From contig JAEWJQ010000033.1 of the NCBI GenBank assembly GCA_023386515.1, forward strand, positions 1 to 6,958: a DNA stretch of 6,958 nucleotides, given 5' to 3'. A model generated the notes under the pieces. The model ran no database searches, had not been told where the DNA came from, and saw only the letters and a list, made by a program, of their open reading frames with translations. Source of the stretch: Pseudomonadota bacterium (GTDB taxonomy: Bacteria; Pseudomonadota; Alphaproteobacteria; Sphingomonadales; Sphingomonadaceae). A program made the translations under genes and the position numbers. Positions 1 to 5,891 of the stretch are shown here, piece by piece (the first letter of the stretch is position 1; each line of letters begins with the position of its first letter).

Positions 1-2128
1 TGTTGTAGGTGGCGCTGGTCGGATCGAGGCAGGGGCTGCCGGCCGGGAAGGTGGGCGGCGTGCCGAGCGATAGATTGGGACGCAGGTCGATGAAGTTCGG
101 CCGGGTCCGCGTCTTGGTATAGGCGAGGCGCAGTTGCAGCCTGTCGTTGAACGCGATGCGGGCGCTGCCGTTCGGCAGATAGTCGGTGTATTCGTTGGTC
201 GCATTGGCCGGGGAGACGACCCCGGCGATGTTCTGCTGCGCCTGGACCCGGTGCTTGGTCTTGACCACGCGCAGGCCGGCGAGGCCGTCGATCGTCACGC
301 CACCCAGGTCGAAGCCGTATTTCAGCTGGCCATAAGCGGCATAGGCCTTTTCGTTGGCGCGAAATTGCTGCGTCGGGTCGAAGGCGACCGTTCCGGCCGG
401 CTCCAGGAAGAAGGCGCGCAGCGCGGGCAGATTGTTGCGGATGCTGTCGCGGGTGATCGCCGCATAGGCGACGTTGGGCTGGGCATTGTTGTAGGTGAAG
501 CCGGGCAGGGTGGTCCGCACGTCCGCGCCGGGCAGCGCAGTCAGCGGGATCTGCCGGTCCTCGAAGAACACGGGTGCGGTGGTGGCGGTGCCGGGGGTGA
601 AGACATTGTTGTAGATGTTGCCGAAGTCGCGCGACGCGTCGCGATCGTCGTAGCGGACGCCGAACTGCAGGCGCCGCAGGAAGCCGTTGCCGAGGTCATA
701 GGCGAGATCGGCACGCGACTGCCAATCCTTGCCGCTGACCACCGTCAGTTCCTGGTACAGGCCGCGCGCGACGAAATTGGCGGGATCGGTGATCGAATAG
801 TTGAGGAAGGTCTGCGACGGGCCGCCGTCCAGGTCCTTTGATACGTCGAAATTGGAGACATGCGTCGGCACGCCGCGGGTGGCGTAATCGACGTTGACCA
901 GATCGGCGGTATATTTGCTGTCGGTATAGGCGATGTCGGCGGACAGGGTCAGGCGATCGTGCGTGTAGTTGATGCCGCCGCCGCCCTGATAGGTGTCGGT
1001 CTTACCGTTGAACGATCCGGTATAGCCGTCGGGGCGCACCGCGCCGGTGACGGTCGCCTGGGCGATCTTGTTGCTGCCGGGAATGGTCGTGATGTTCGAC
1101 AGCGTGATGCCGCCGAAGTTCGGGATGAACATCCAGCGGTTATAGTCCTTCGACCGGAAGCCCTGGTACAGGCCGTCGAGGTAGATTTCGAGATCCGGCG
1201 TCGGCTTCCACTGGAAGGCGGCATTGGCCGACGGGCGGTACCGTGCGCCATAGCCGAGGAAATTGCCCTGCGCGTCGGGGAAGCGCAGCCCGGCGGTCTG
1301 GCCCGGCGCGTTGCTCGCGTCGGTGGTCGCGATCACCACCGACTGTTCGCGCGACGAATCCATGAAATTGATGCCGACGTACGAAGCGTTGAGCAGCAGG
1401 CCCATCTCGCCGATGCCGGTGTCCCACCGGTCGCTGATCAGCAGGTTGCCGTTGGGCACGATCCGTTCGGATTGCTGCGACAGCACGCCGTTGAGCGAAC
1501 CGGACAGTTCGAAGCCGTTGAAGTCGAAAGGCTTGCGACCACGCACGTTGATCTCGCCGGCGATACCGCCCTCGATCTGGTTGGCGGTGCCGGACTTGTA
1601 GACCTCGAGCGCGGCGACGGTGCCGGCGGGGAAGTCCTGGATCTGGACAAAGCGGCCTTCGGCGGTGAAGATCTGGCGGCCGTTATAGGTGGTGGTGAGA
1701 TCGGGTAGGCCGCGCACCGTAACGCCCGCGGATTCGCCCCCTCCGCGCGTCACCGCGACGCCGGCGACGCGCTGCAACGCCGACGACGCAAAGGTGTCGG
1801 GGAGCTTACCGATGTCCTGCGCGACCACGGCGTCGACGATGCCGTCGGAGGTGCGCTTGATCGCCTGCGCCGATTCGAGGCTGCGGCGCAGACCGGTGAC
1901 GACGACGTCACCCTCGCCGTCGACCGGCGTCTCCTGCACCGACGAAGCGACGGCCGGGTTGGCGCTCTGATCGGATGCGGCGTCCGGCTTCGGCAGGTCC
2001 TGGGCATCGTCTTTGGTTTGCGACGCCGCTTTGGCGGCGGTGGTCCCACTGTCCTGCGCGGCCGCAGGCACGGTGACCAGCAGCGCGGTGATGGCCACCG
2101 ACGCGCGCAACAACCCCTTGGTGTTCAT
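1..2128 (-). CDS. TonB-dependent outer-membrane receptor, 3' end cut by window edge
   Basis: Outer-membrane beta-barrel importer energised by TonB-ExbBD, probably for oligosaccharides. I translated the minus strand from ATG 2128-2126 and spot-checked the frame near 1700, 920 and 370 and at base 4; it stays open to the window edge (709 codons). Residues 1-24 are a Sec signal peptide (hydrophobic core, then PAAAQ). Residues 25-73 are an Ala/Ser/Asp/Gln-rich linker. A TonB-box-like DVVVTG lies at 74-79, followed by LRRSLESAQAIKR and DAVVAQDIGKLPD. The plug runs to about 205 with VTVRGL, YNGR (N149) and GEINVRGRKPFDF (from about 191), typical of the TIGR01782 (TonB-Xanth-Caul) group. The rest is barrel, with repeated aromatic beta-strand patterns such as LRLAYTKTRTRPNF. 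Family members usually have 900-1,100 residues, so a few hundred are probably missing. The start has a strong AAGGAGG site. Substrate is inferred from the divergent arabinan operon, not from the receptor itself. There is no STN signalling domain. Confidence 0.95.
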   Translation of the reverse strand, partial: MNTKGLLRASVAITALLVTVPAAAQDSGTTAAKAASQTKDDAQDLPKPDAASDQSANPAVASSVQETPVDGEGDVVVTGLRRSLESAQAIKRTSDGIVDAVVAQDIGKLPDTFASSALQRVAGVAVTRGGGESAGVTVRGLPDLTTTYNGRQIFTAEGRFVQIQDFPAGTVAALEVYKSGTANQIEGGIAGEINVRGRKPFDFNGFELSGSLNGVLSQQSERIVPNGNLLISDRWDTGIGEMGLLLNASYVGINFMDSSREQSVVIATTDASNAPGQTAGLRFPDAQGNFLGYGARYRPSANAAFQWKPTPDLEIYLDGLYQGFRSKDYNRWMFIPNFGGITLSNITTIPGSNKIAQATVTGAVRPDGYTGSFNGKTDTYQGGGGINYTHDRLTLSADIAYTDSKYTADLVNVDYATRGVPTHVSNFDVSKDLDGGPSQTFLNYSITDPANFVARGLYQELTVVSGKDWQSRADLAYDLGNGFLRRLQFGVRYDDRDASRDFGNIYNNVFTPGTATTAPVFFEDRQIPLTALPGADVRTTLPGFTYNNAQPNVAYAAITRDSIRNNLPALRAFFLEPAGTVAFDPTQQFRANEKAYAAYGQLKYGFDLGGVTIDGLAGLRVVKTKHRVQAQQNIAGVVSPANATNEYTDYLPNGSARIAFNDRLQLRLAYTKTRTRPNFIDLRPNLSLGTPPTFPAGSPCLDPTSATYN

Positions 2129-2132
2129 ATCC

Positions 2133-2139
2133 CCTCCTT
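2133..2139 (-). promoter_or_regulatory. Shine-Dalgarno site of the TonB-dependent receptor
   Basis: On the minus strand AAGGAGG ends 4 nt before the ATG at 2128-2126. It is a near-perfect match to the anti-Shine-Dalgarno sequence and fixes the receptor start. Confidence 0.8.
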
Positions 2140-2175
2140 GTCCCGCCATTCGGTTGGTTCCGAAGGTCGGTCAGT

Positions 2176-2190
2176 GGTCCGTACCGTACC
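2176..2190. promoter_or_regulatory. Imperfect dyad GGTCCGTACCGTACC, possible operator
   Basis: The 15-mer pairs at five of seven positions about base 2183, and contains a perfect 4-1-4 palindrome (GTAC, C, GTAC at 2181-2189) as well as a tandem CCGTA. GGT...ACC dyads of this size suit LacI- or GntR-type repressors, common controllers of sugar loci in this group. It lies 48-62 bp upstream of the receptor start. No regulator gene is in the window, and a chance dyad in short DNA cannot be excluded. Confidence 0.3.
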
Positions 2191-2225
2191 TAATCGTGTC
2201 TGCCAACGGCTAATTGTCTGATTAG
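2190..2225. promoter_or_regulatory. CTAAT repeats and CTAAT-N6-ATTAG inverted repeat, possible operator
   Basis: CTAAT occurs at 2190-2194 and again at 2210-2214, 20 bp (about two helical turns) apart. Each is followed closely by GTCTG (2198-2202 and 2216-2220). The second copy also forms a perfect inverted repeat with ATTAG at 2221-2225. GTCTGA (2216-2221) further pairs with TCAGAC at 2242-2247. The spacing on one helix face suggests a bound dimer or cooperative sites, but this rests on pattern alone. Confidence 0.3.
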
Positions 2226-2325
2226 TTTTAGAAAGCGTGTGTCAGACCCTTGTCTTCCCCGCGCCGTGCCGCGAAGATGGCGCCGCCCCGCAGAATGGGC
2301 GCGCGACCGCATCGCGGACGATTGA

Positions 2326-2332
2326 GGGAGGA
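2326..2332 (+). promoter_or_regulatory. Shine-Dalgarno site before ATG 2337
   Basis: GGGAGGA ends 4 nt before ATG 2337. It is the only strong ribosome site upstream of the first hydrolase gene. It favours 2337 as the start, even though the signal peptide lies some 80 codons further on. Later in-frame candidates (ATG 2439, TTG 2496, GTG 2508 and 2511) have poor or badly spaced sites. Confidence 0.6.
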
Positions 2333-2336
2333 TCAT

Positions 2337-3746
2337 ATGAGGCATCTGCTGCGCGCGAGAACCGCGTTTCGTACACCGTCTACGCGTCTCGCAACCGGTG
2401 AGGGGGCCGCGCGCGCTTTGCAGGCCCCGGCAGGAACGATGGCGCATCTATCCCGGCAAATCGGCGCATCCAGCGGCCTAGATCCGTCCCTTATCTTGCC
2501 TGACAAGGTGGTGGAGCGTGCAGGTTTCGCAGTCGGGGACCGGCTCGATCGACGGCGTGAGCGGATAGCCGTTAAGGCGGTTTGGGCCCTGCTCGTCGCG
2601 GGTGCGGCTGTCCTGACCGCCTCGCCCGCCGCCGCGCGCGAGCGCTGGAGCGAGGCGCAGGCCAGCGGCTGGTACGCGCGCCAGCCATGGCTGGTCGGGT
2701 CCAATTACGCGCCCGCCAGCGCAATCAACCAACTGGAGATGTGGCAGGCCGCGACCTGGGATCCGCAACGCATCGACAGCGAGCTGGCCTTGGCCCAGGG
2801 CATCGGCATGAAAACGATGCGCGTGTTCCTGCACGACCAGCTGTGGGCGCAGGATCCCGAAGGATTCAAGCGGCGGATCGATGAATTTCTGACCATCGCG
2901 CATCGCCACGGCATCCGCCCGTTGTTCGTGCTGTTCGACAGCTGTTGGGACCCGGATCCGAAGCTGGGGCCGCAGCATCCGCCGATCCCCGGCGTGCACA
3001 ATTCCGGCTGGGTACAGGGTCCCGGCATGCCCGGTTTGCGCGATCGCGCCGGCTGGCCGAAGTACAAGTCCTACGTCCAGGGCGTGATCGGGGCATTCAA
3101 GGCCGACGACCGTATCCTGGGCTGGGATTTGTGGAACGAGCCCGACAATCCGGCCGACCAGTACAAGGGGCAGGAGGGCAAAGAGCCGCTGGTGCGCGCC
3201 ATGCTGGCGCAGGTGTTCGACTGGGCGCGCGCCGCCGATCCGACCCAGCCGGTGACATCCGGCGTGTGGTGGCACGACGACTGGTCGCCCTCCGGAGGCA
3301 AGCTGACGCCGATGGAGAAGCTGCAGCTCGGCCAGTCCGACGTCATCACCTTCCACGATTACAGCTGGCCGGAGACGTTCGAGCGGCGCGCACGCCAGTT
3401 GATCCCCTATGGCCGGCCGGTGATCTGCACCGAATATATGGCGCGCGGTAACGGGTCGACCTTCGACACCATTCTGCCGATCGGCAAGCGGCTGAACGTC
3501 GGCATGATCAACTGGGGGTTCGTCGACGGCAGGACGCAGACGCGGCTGCCGTGGGACAGCTGGAAGAAGCCCTATACGATGGACGAACCGACGATCTGGT
3601 TCCACGAGGTGTTCCGGGCCGACGGCACGCCCTATCGCCGGGCGGAGACCGACCTGATCCGACGGTTGAGCGCCGCGCCTAAGGGCGTGGTGCCACCGCC
3701 GCCGGCCGAGATGCCCGTGGTGCCGGCACGGCGCGCGCGGCGCTGA
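2337..3746 (+). CDS. Exported clan GH-A (GH5-like) glycoside hydrolase, 'cellulase/1,4-beta-xylanase' family of unproven specificity
   Basis: Retaining (beta/alpha)8 glycoside hydrolase, first gene of the operon, 469 residues from this start. A Sec-type signal core (AVWALLVAGAAVLTASPAAA) sits at about residues 80-100, giving a mature enzyme of about 369 residues. The mature part begins RERWSEAQASGWYARQPWLV and has AINQLEMWQA and MRVFLHDQLW. The acid/base candidate is E268 in WDLWNEPDN and the nucleophile candidate is E366 in ICTEYMARGNGSTF. Later come NWGFVDGRTQTRLPWDSWKKP and WFHEVFRADGTPYR. These match a family I recall from Bacteroidetes and sphingomonads that is auto-annotated as cellulase or xylanase; I know of no settled activity for it. 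The tail is Pro- and Arg-rich. Context suggests an arabinan or pectin side-chain substrate. The start is uncertain: codons 1-77 have about 64% G/C third positions (49 of 77, hand count) against 90% in the first 40 mature codons (36 of 40), so translation may begin nearer 2508-2565. Confidence 0.88.
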   Translation: MRHLLRARTAFRTPSTRLATGEGAARALQAPAGTMAHLSRQIGASSGLDPSLILPDKVVERAGFAVGDRLDRRRERIAVKAVWALLVAGAAVLTASPAAARERWSEAQASGWYARQPWLVGSNYAPASAINQLEMWQAATWDPQRIDSELALAQGIGMKTMRVFLHDQLWAQDPEGFKRRIDEFLTIAHRHGIRPLFVLFDSCWDPDPKLGPQHPPIPGVHNSGWVQGPGMPGLRDRAGWPKYKSYVQGVIGAFKADDRILGWDLWNEPDNPADQYKGQEGKEPLVRAMLAQVFDWARAADPTQPVTSGVWWHDDWSPSGGKLTPMEKLQLGQSDVITFHDYSWPETFERRARQLIPYGRPVICTEYMARGNGSTFDTILPIGKRLNVGMINWGFVDGRTQTRLPWDSWKKPYTMDEPTIWFHEVFRADGTPYRRAETDLIRRLSAAPKGVVPPPPAEMPVVPARRARR

Positions 3747-3750
3747 TCCG

Positions 3751-4854
3751 ATGGCGATGCGGCCGGCAATCTGGCTGACGGCGGCGGTCGTGGCGTTCGG
3801 CCTGCCGGTCGCCGGCCCTGCGGCGACGCCATCAGCCGTCACGGCGAACGGACCGAGCGCGATCCCCGGCGCGACGCTGTATCCTCGTGGCTTCGAGGTG
3901 CGGCACAATGCGCGGCTGAAAGGGCAATTGGTTCTGGCGACGCTGGCCGGCATTGTGGCCAGTCGCGATGAGGGGCGCAACTGGACGTCGGTCGGCGCGA
4001 TCCCCGCGCCACCGGGGACGACGGAACGCTGCTGCGGCGTTCTGTACGAGCTGCCGCAACGGGTCGGCGATCTCGCGGCGGGCAGCTTCCTCTATGCGGC
4101 GACCTATCATCTCGGACCGCGCACGACGATCCGCGTCTACCGGAGCGAGGACGGGGCGCACTGGCGGCCGCATAGCGAAGTCGCTGCGGGCGGGCCGATC
4201 GGCACAGGCGTGTGGGAGCCGCAATTCGACGTCGCCCGCGACGGTGCCCTGGTCGTCTTTTGGTCGGACGAGACCGATCCGTGCTGCAGCCAGCGGCTGC
4301 GTCGCGCGCGCAGCTATGACGGGCTCGTCTGGCGCGATGTCGGTGATCTCGTCCGCGGGCGCCGGCAGGCGGACCGGCCCGGCATGGCCACTACGGCGCG
4401 GATGGCTGACGGGCGCATCGCGATGACCTATGAGATCTGCGGCCCGGAGCGCTGCGCCGTTCATATCCGTTATTCGCGGGACGGCTGGGACTATGGCGAT
4501 TCTGACGATCCCGGCTCCCGCATCCAGACCGCCACCGGCGAGTATCTGGCACATGCGCCGACCGTCACGGTCAGCGGCGACCGGCTGCTGGTCGTCGGTC
4601 AGATGGTCTATCAAGCAGACGGCGCCGTCTCGCCGCTGAACGGTCGGGTCGTGTTGGAACGGCGTGGCGCAGGCGGCGCATGGCAACCGATCGCGGCGCC
4701 GGTGCCCGTGCCCGACGCATACGACAATTACTGTCCGAACTATGCCAGCATGCTCATACCCCGTAACCATGGCCGGGCGCTGATGATGATAGCCTCCGCC
4801 TACGACGCGCAGCACCGTTGCCGAGCCTTTATTGGGAAGGGAGCGCTGCAATGA
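3751..4854 (+). CDS. GH93-type exo-1,5-alpha-L-arabinanase (sialidase-fold propeller)
   Basis: Probable exported enzyme releasing arabinobiose from non-reducing ends of alpha-1,5-arabinan, 367 residues. Residues 1-25 form a Sec signal (hydrophobic stretch ending near PAAT). Asp-box motifs of a beta-propeller are visible: SRDEGRNW (71-78), SEDGAHW (about 132-138), and degenerate copies in ARSYDGLVW and YSRDGWDYG. GH93-like landmarks are VWEPQF (E156), WSDETDP (E174), DRPGM and MTYEICG (E228). The E156-E228 spacing of 72 equals that of the catalytic pair E170/E242 I recall for fungal Arb93A. A tyrosine in DNYCPNY (about 324-331) could be the third active-site residue. Nine or so cysteines, including two CC pairs, suit an exported disulphide-bonded protein. 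It starts 4 bp after the upstream stop with no Shine-Dalgarno site, so translation is probably coupled; ATG 3757 is an alternative. General sialidase-family annotation is the fallback. Confidence 0.82.
   Translation: MAMRPAIWLTAAVVAFGLPVAGPAATPSAVTANGPSAIPGATLYPRGFEVRHNARLKGQLVLATLAGIVASRDEGRNWTSVGAIPAPPGTTERCCGVLYELPQRVGDLAAGSFLYAATYHLGPRTTIRVYRSEDGAHWRPHSEVAAGGPIGTGVWEPQFDVARDGALVVFWSDETDPCCSQRLRRARSYDGLVWRDVGDLVRGRRQADRPGMATTARMADGRIAMTYEICGPERCAVHIRYSRDGWDYGDSDDPGSRIQTATGEYLAHAPTVTVSGDRLLVVGQMVYQADGAVSPLNGRVVLERRGAGGAWQPIAAPVPVPDAYDNYCPNYASMLIPRNHGRALMMIASAYDAQHRCRAFIGKGALQ
4837..4843 (+). promoter_or_regulatory. Shine-Dalgarno site of the endo-arabinanase, inside the upstream gene
   Basis: AAGGGAG lies 7 nt before ATG 4851. 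It selects that ATG over the in-frame ATG at 4818, which has no such site and would put eleven extra residues before the signal peptide. Confidence 0.75.
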
Positions 4855-5891
4855 CCGTCGTGCGCCTGATAGCGCACGTCGCTGTCGTCATCGGCGGCGG
4901 TTTCGCGCTCGCCGCGCTTGCGCAGACGCCGTCGCTGCCACTGACCGGGGACGTGGCGCCGGTGCACGATCCGGTGATCATCCGCGCCAGCGATGGCTAT
5001 CACGTCTTCTCCACCGGGATTGGCGCCGATGGGCAGGGAGTGCTGTCGGCCCGCCACTCCCGCGACCGGATCCACTGGGAGCGGGAGCGGCCGCCGTTCA
5101 CAGCGTTGCCCGCCTGGACGAGCCGGGCGATCCCGGGCGCGAAGAACATGTGGGCGCCGGACATCAGCTATGTCGATGGCCAATACCGCCTCTATTACGC
5201 GGTTTCGACCTTCGGCTCGAACCGGTCGGCGATCGGCCTCGCCACCAGTCGCAGCCTCGACCCGGCCTCGCCCGATTACGGCTGGCACGACGAAGGCATG
5301 GTGCTGATGTCGACGGCGGCGGACGATTACAACGCGATCGATCCGGCCTTCCTTGCCGATGCGAAGGGCCGGCAGTGGCTGTCGCTCGGCAGTTTCTGGA
5401 CCGGGCTGAAGCTCTTCCGGCTCGATCCCCGCACCGGCAAGCTGCTCGATCCCGGCGCCAGGCCGATCGCCATCGCACGCCGGCCGGTCCCCGCCGGCGC
5501 GCCGTCGATCGTCGAGGCGCCCTACATCTTCGAACACGGCGGCTGGTATTGGCTGATCGCGTCCTACGATTATTGCTGCAAGGGTGTGAACAGCACCTAT
5601 TACAGCGTCATCGCCCGCTCGCGCCGGGTCGAGGGGCCCTATCGGGGCAAGGGCGGCAGCTCGATGATGGCCGGCGGCGGCACGATCCTGCTGCGCGCCG
5701 ACCTGCAGGAGAAGCAAAGGTTTCGTGGACCGGGGCATGTCGGCCACACCCGCGATGCCGACGGCACCGACTATATCGTCTATCACGCCTATGATCGTGA
5801 CCATGGCGGCGTGCCGACCCTGCGGCTGGCGCGGTTGCGCTGGGGGGCGGACGGTTGGCCGGTCGCCAGCAACGAGGGAGAGCCACAATGA
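4851..5891 (+). CDS. abnA: GH43 endo-1,5-alpha-L-arabinanase, exported
   Basis: Inverting five-bladed propeller that cuts internal alpha-1,5 bonds of arabinan, 346 residues from ATG 4851, which overlaps the upstream stop by 4 nt (ATGA). A Sec signal peptide ends at AALA (24) before QTPS; there is no lipobox cysteine, so it is soluble. The GH43 triad is visible: base D40 in VHDPVI, pKa modulator D164 in YNAIDPAF, acid E222 in IVEAPYIF. Other arabinanase signatures are NMWAPDISYVDGQYRLYY, FGSNRSAIGLA, WLSLGSFWTGLKLF, SYDYCCKGVNSTYY, GGGT and GPGHVGH, whose H296 matches the propeller-centre histidine that binds a metal in this family. YHAYD follows. The pattern is that of subfamily GH43_5. Length is normal for a single-domain member; no carbohydrate-binding module is present. 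It should supply oligosaccharides to the flanking exo-enzymes and the receptor. The symbol is by family analogy only. Confidence 0.93.
   Translation: MTVVRLIAHVAVVIGGGFALAALAQTPSLPLTGDVAPVHDPVIIRASDGYHVFSTGIGADGQGVLSARHSRDRIHWERERPPFTALPAWTSRAIPGAKNMWAPDISYVDGQYRLYYAVSTFGSNRSAIGLATSRSLDPASPDYGWHDEGMVLMSTAADDYNAIDPAFLADAKGRQWLSLGSFWTGLKLFRLDPRTGKLLDPGARPIAIARRPVPAGAPSIVEAPYIFEHGGWYWLIASYDYCCKGVNSTYYSVIARSRRVEGPYRGKGGSSMMAGGGTILLRADLQEKQRFRGPGHVGHTRDADGTDYIVYHAYDRDHGGVPTLRLARLRWGADGWPVASNEGEPQ
5874..5882 (+). promoter_or_regulatory. Shine-Dalgarno site of the exo-arabinofuranosidase
   Basis: GAGGGAGAG ends 5 nt before ATG 5888 and lies within the last codons of the endo-arabinanase gene. It favours 5888 over the in-frame ATG 5855, from which eleven residues would precede the signal peptide. 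Confidence 0.7.

Larger units (their letters stand above)
2129..2336. promoter_or_regulatory. Divergent intergenic region, presumed to hold both promoters
   Basis: About 200 bp separate the receptor start from the ATG at 2337 of the divergent hydrolase operon. The stretch 2190-2240 is clearly more A/T-rich than its surroundings and contains the repeats listed separately. I looked for sigma-70 -35/-10 pairs on both strands and found none good enough to name. A minus-strand TTGGCA around 2201-2206 could be a -35 element, but no convincing -10 follows it. The part from 2250 to 2336 is G/C-rich and has a small perfect hairpin (CGCGA 2302-2306, TCGCG 2312-2316) just before the plus-strand ribosome site. 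The frame stays open upstream of 2337, but no translation signal supports using it. Confidence 0.6.

Noticed and set aside
134..1708. Two long plus-strand open frames (134-841, 860-1708)
   Set aside because: They lie antisense to the TonB-dependent receptor. Their products are Gly/Val/Arg-rich with no recognisable motif, as expected of the reverse strand of a high-GC gene.
2302..2316. Hairpin CGCGA-CCGCA-TCGCG as a terminator or riboswitch
   Set aside because: The stem is only 5 bp with no T-run, and no known riboswitch core is visible. Such short stems are common in GC-rich DNA.
2478..3980. 500-codon minus-strand open frame
   Set aside because: It covers the opposite strand of the GH-A gene and runs into the GH93 gene. 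The product has no domain, and the sense strand carries clear catalytic motifs.
4818..4850. Earlier ATG (4818) for the endo-arabinanase
   Set aside because: It would add eleven residues ahead of a normal signal peptide and lacks a ribosome site. ATG 4851 has AAGGGAG at 7 nt and forms an ATGA overlap.
3832..4851. 339-codon minus-strand open frame opposite the GH93 gene
   Set aside because: Its translation is Arg/Ala/Pro-rich without motifs, while the plus strand shows a signal peptide, Asp boxes and conserved glutamates.
5855..5887. Earlier ATG (5855) for the exo-arabinofuranosidase
   Set aside because: It would put eleven residues before the signal peptide and extend the overlap. ATG 5888 has a good ribosome site and the same ATGA junction as the gene before.
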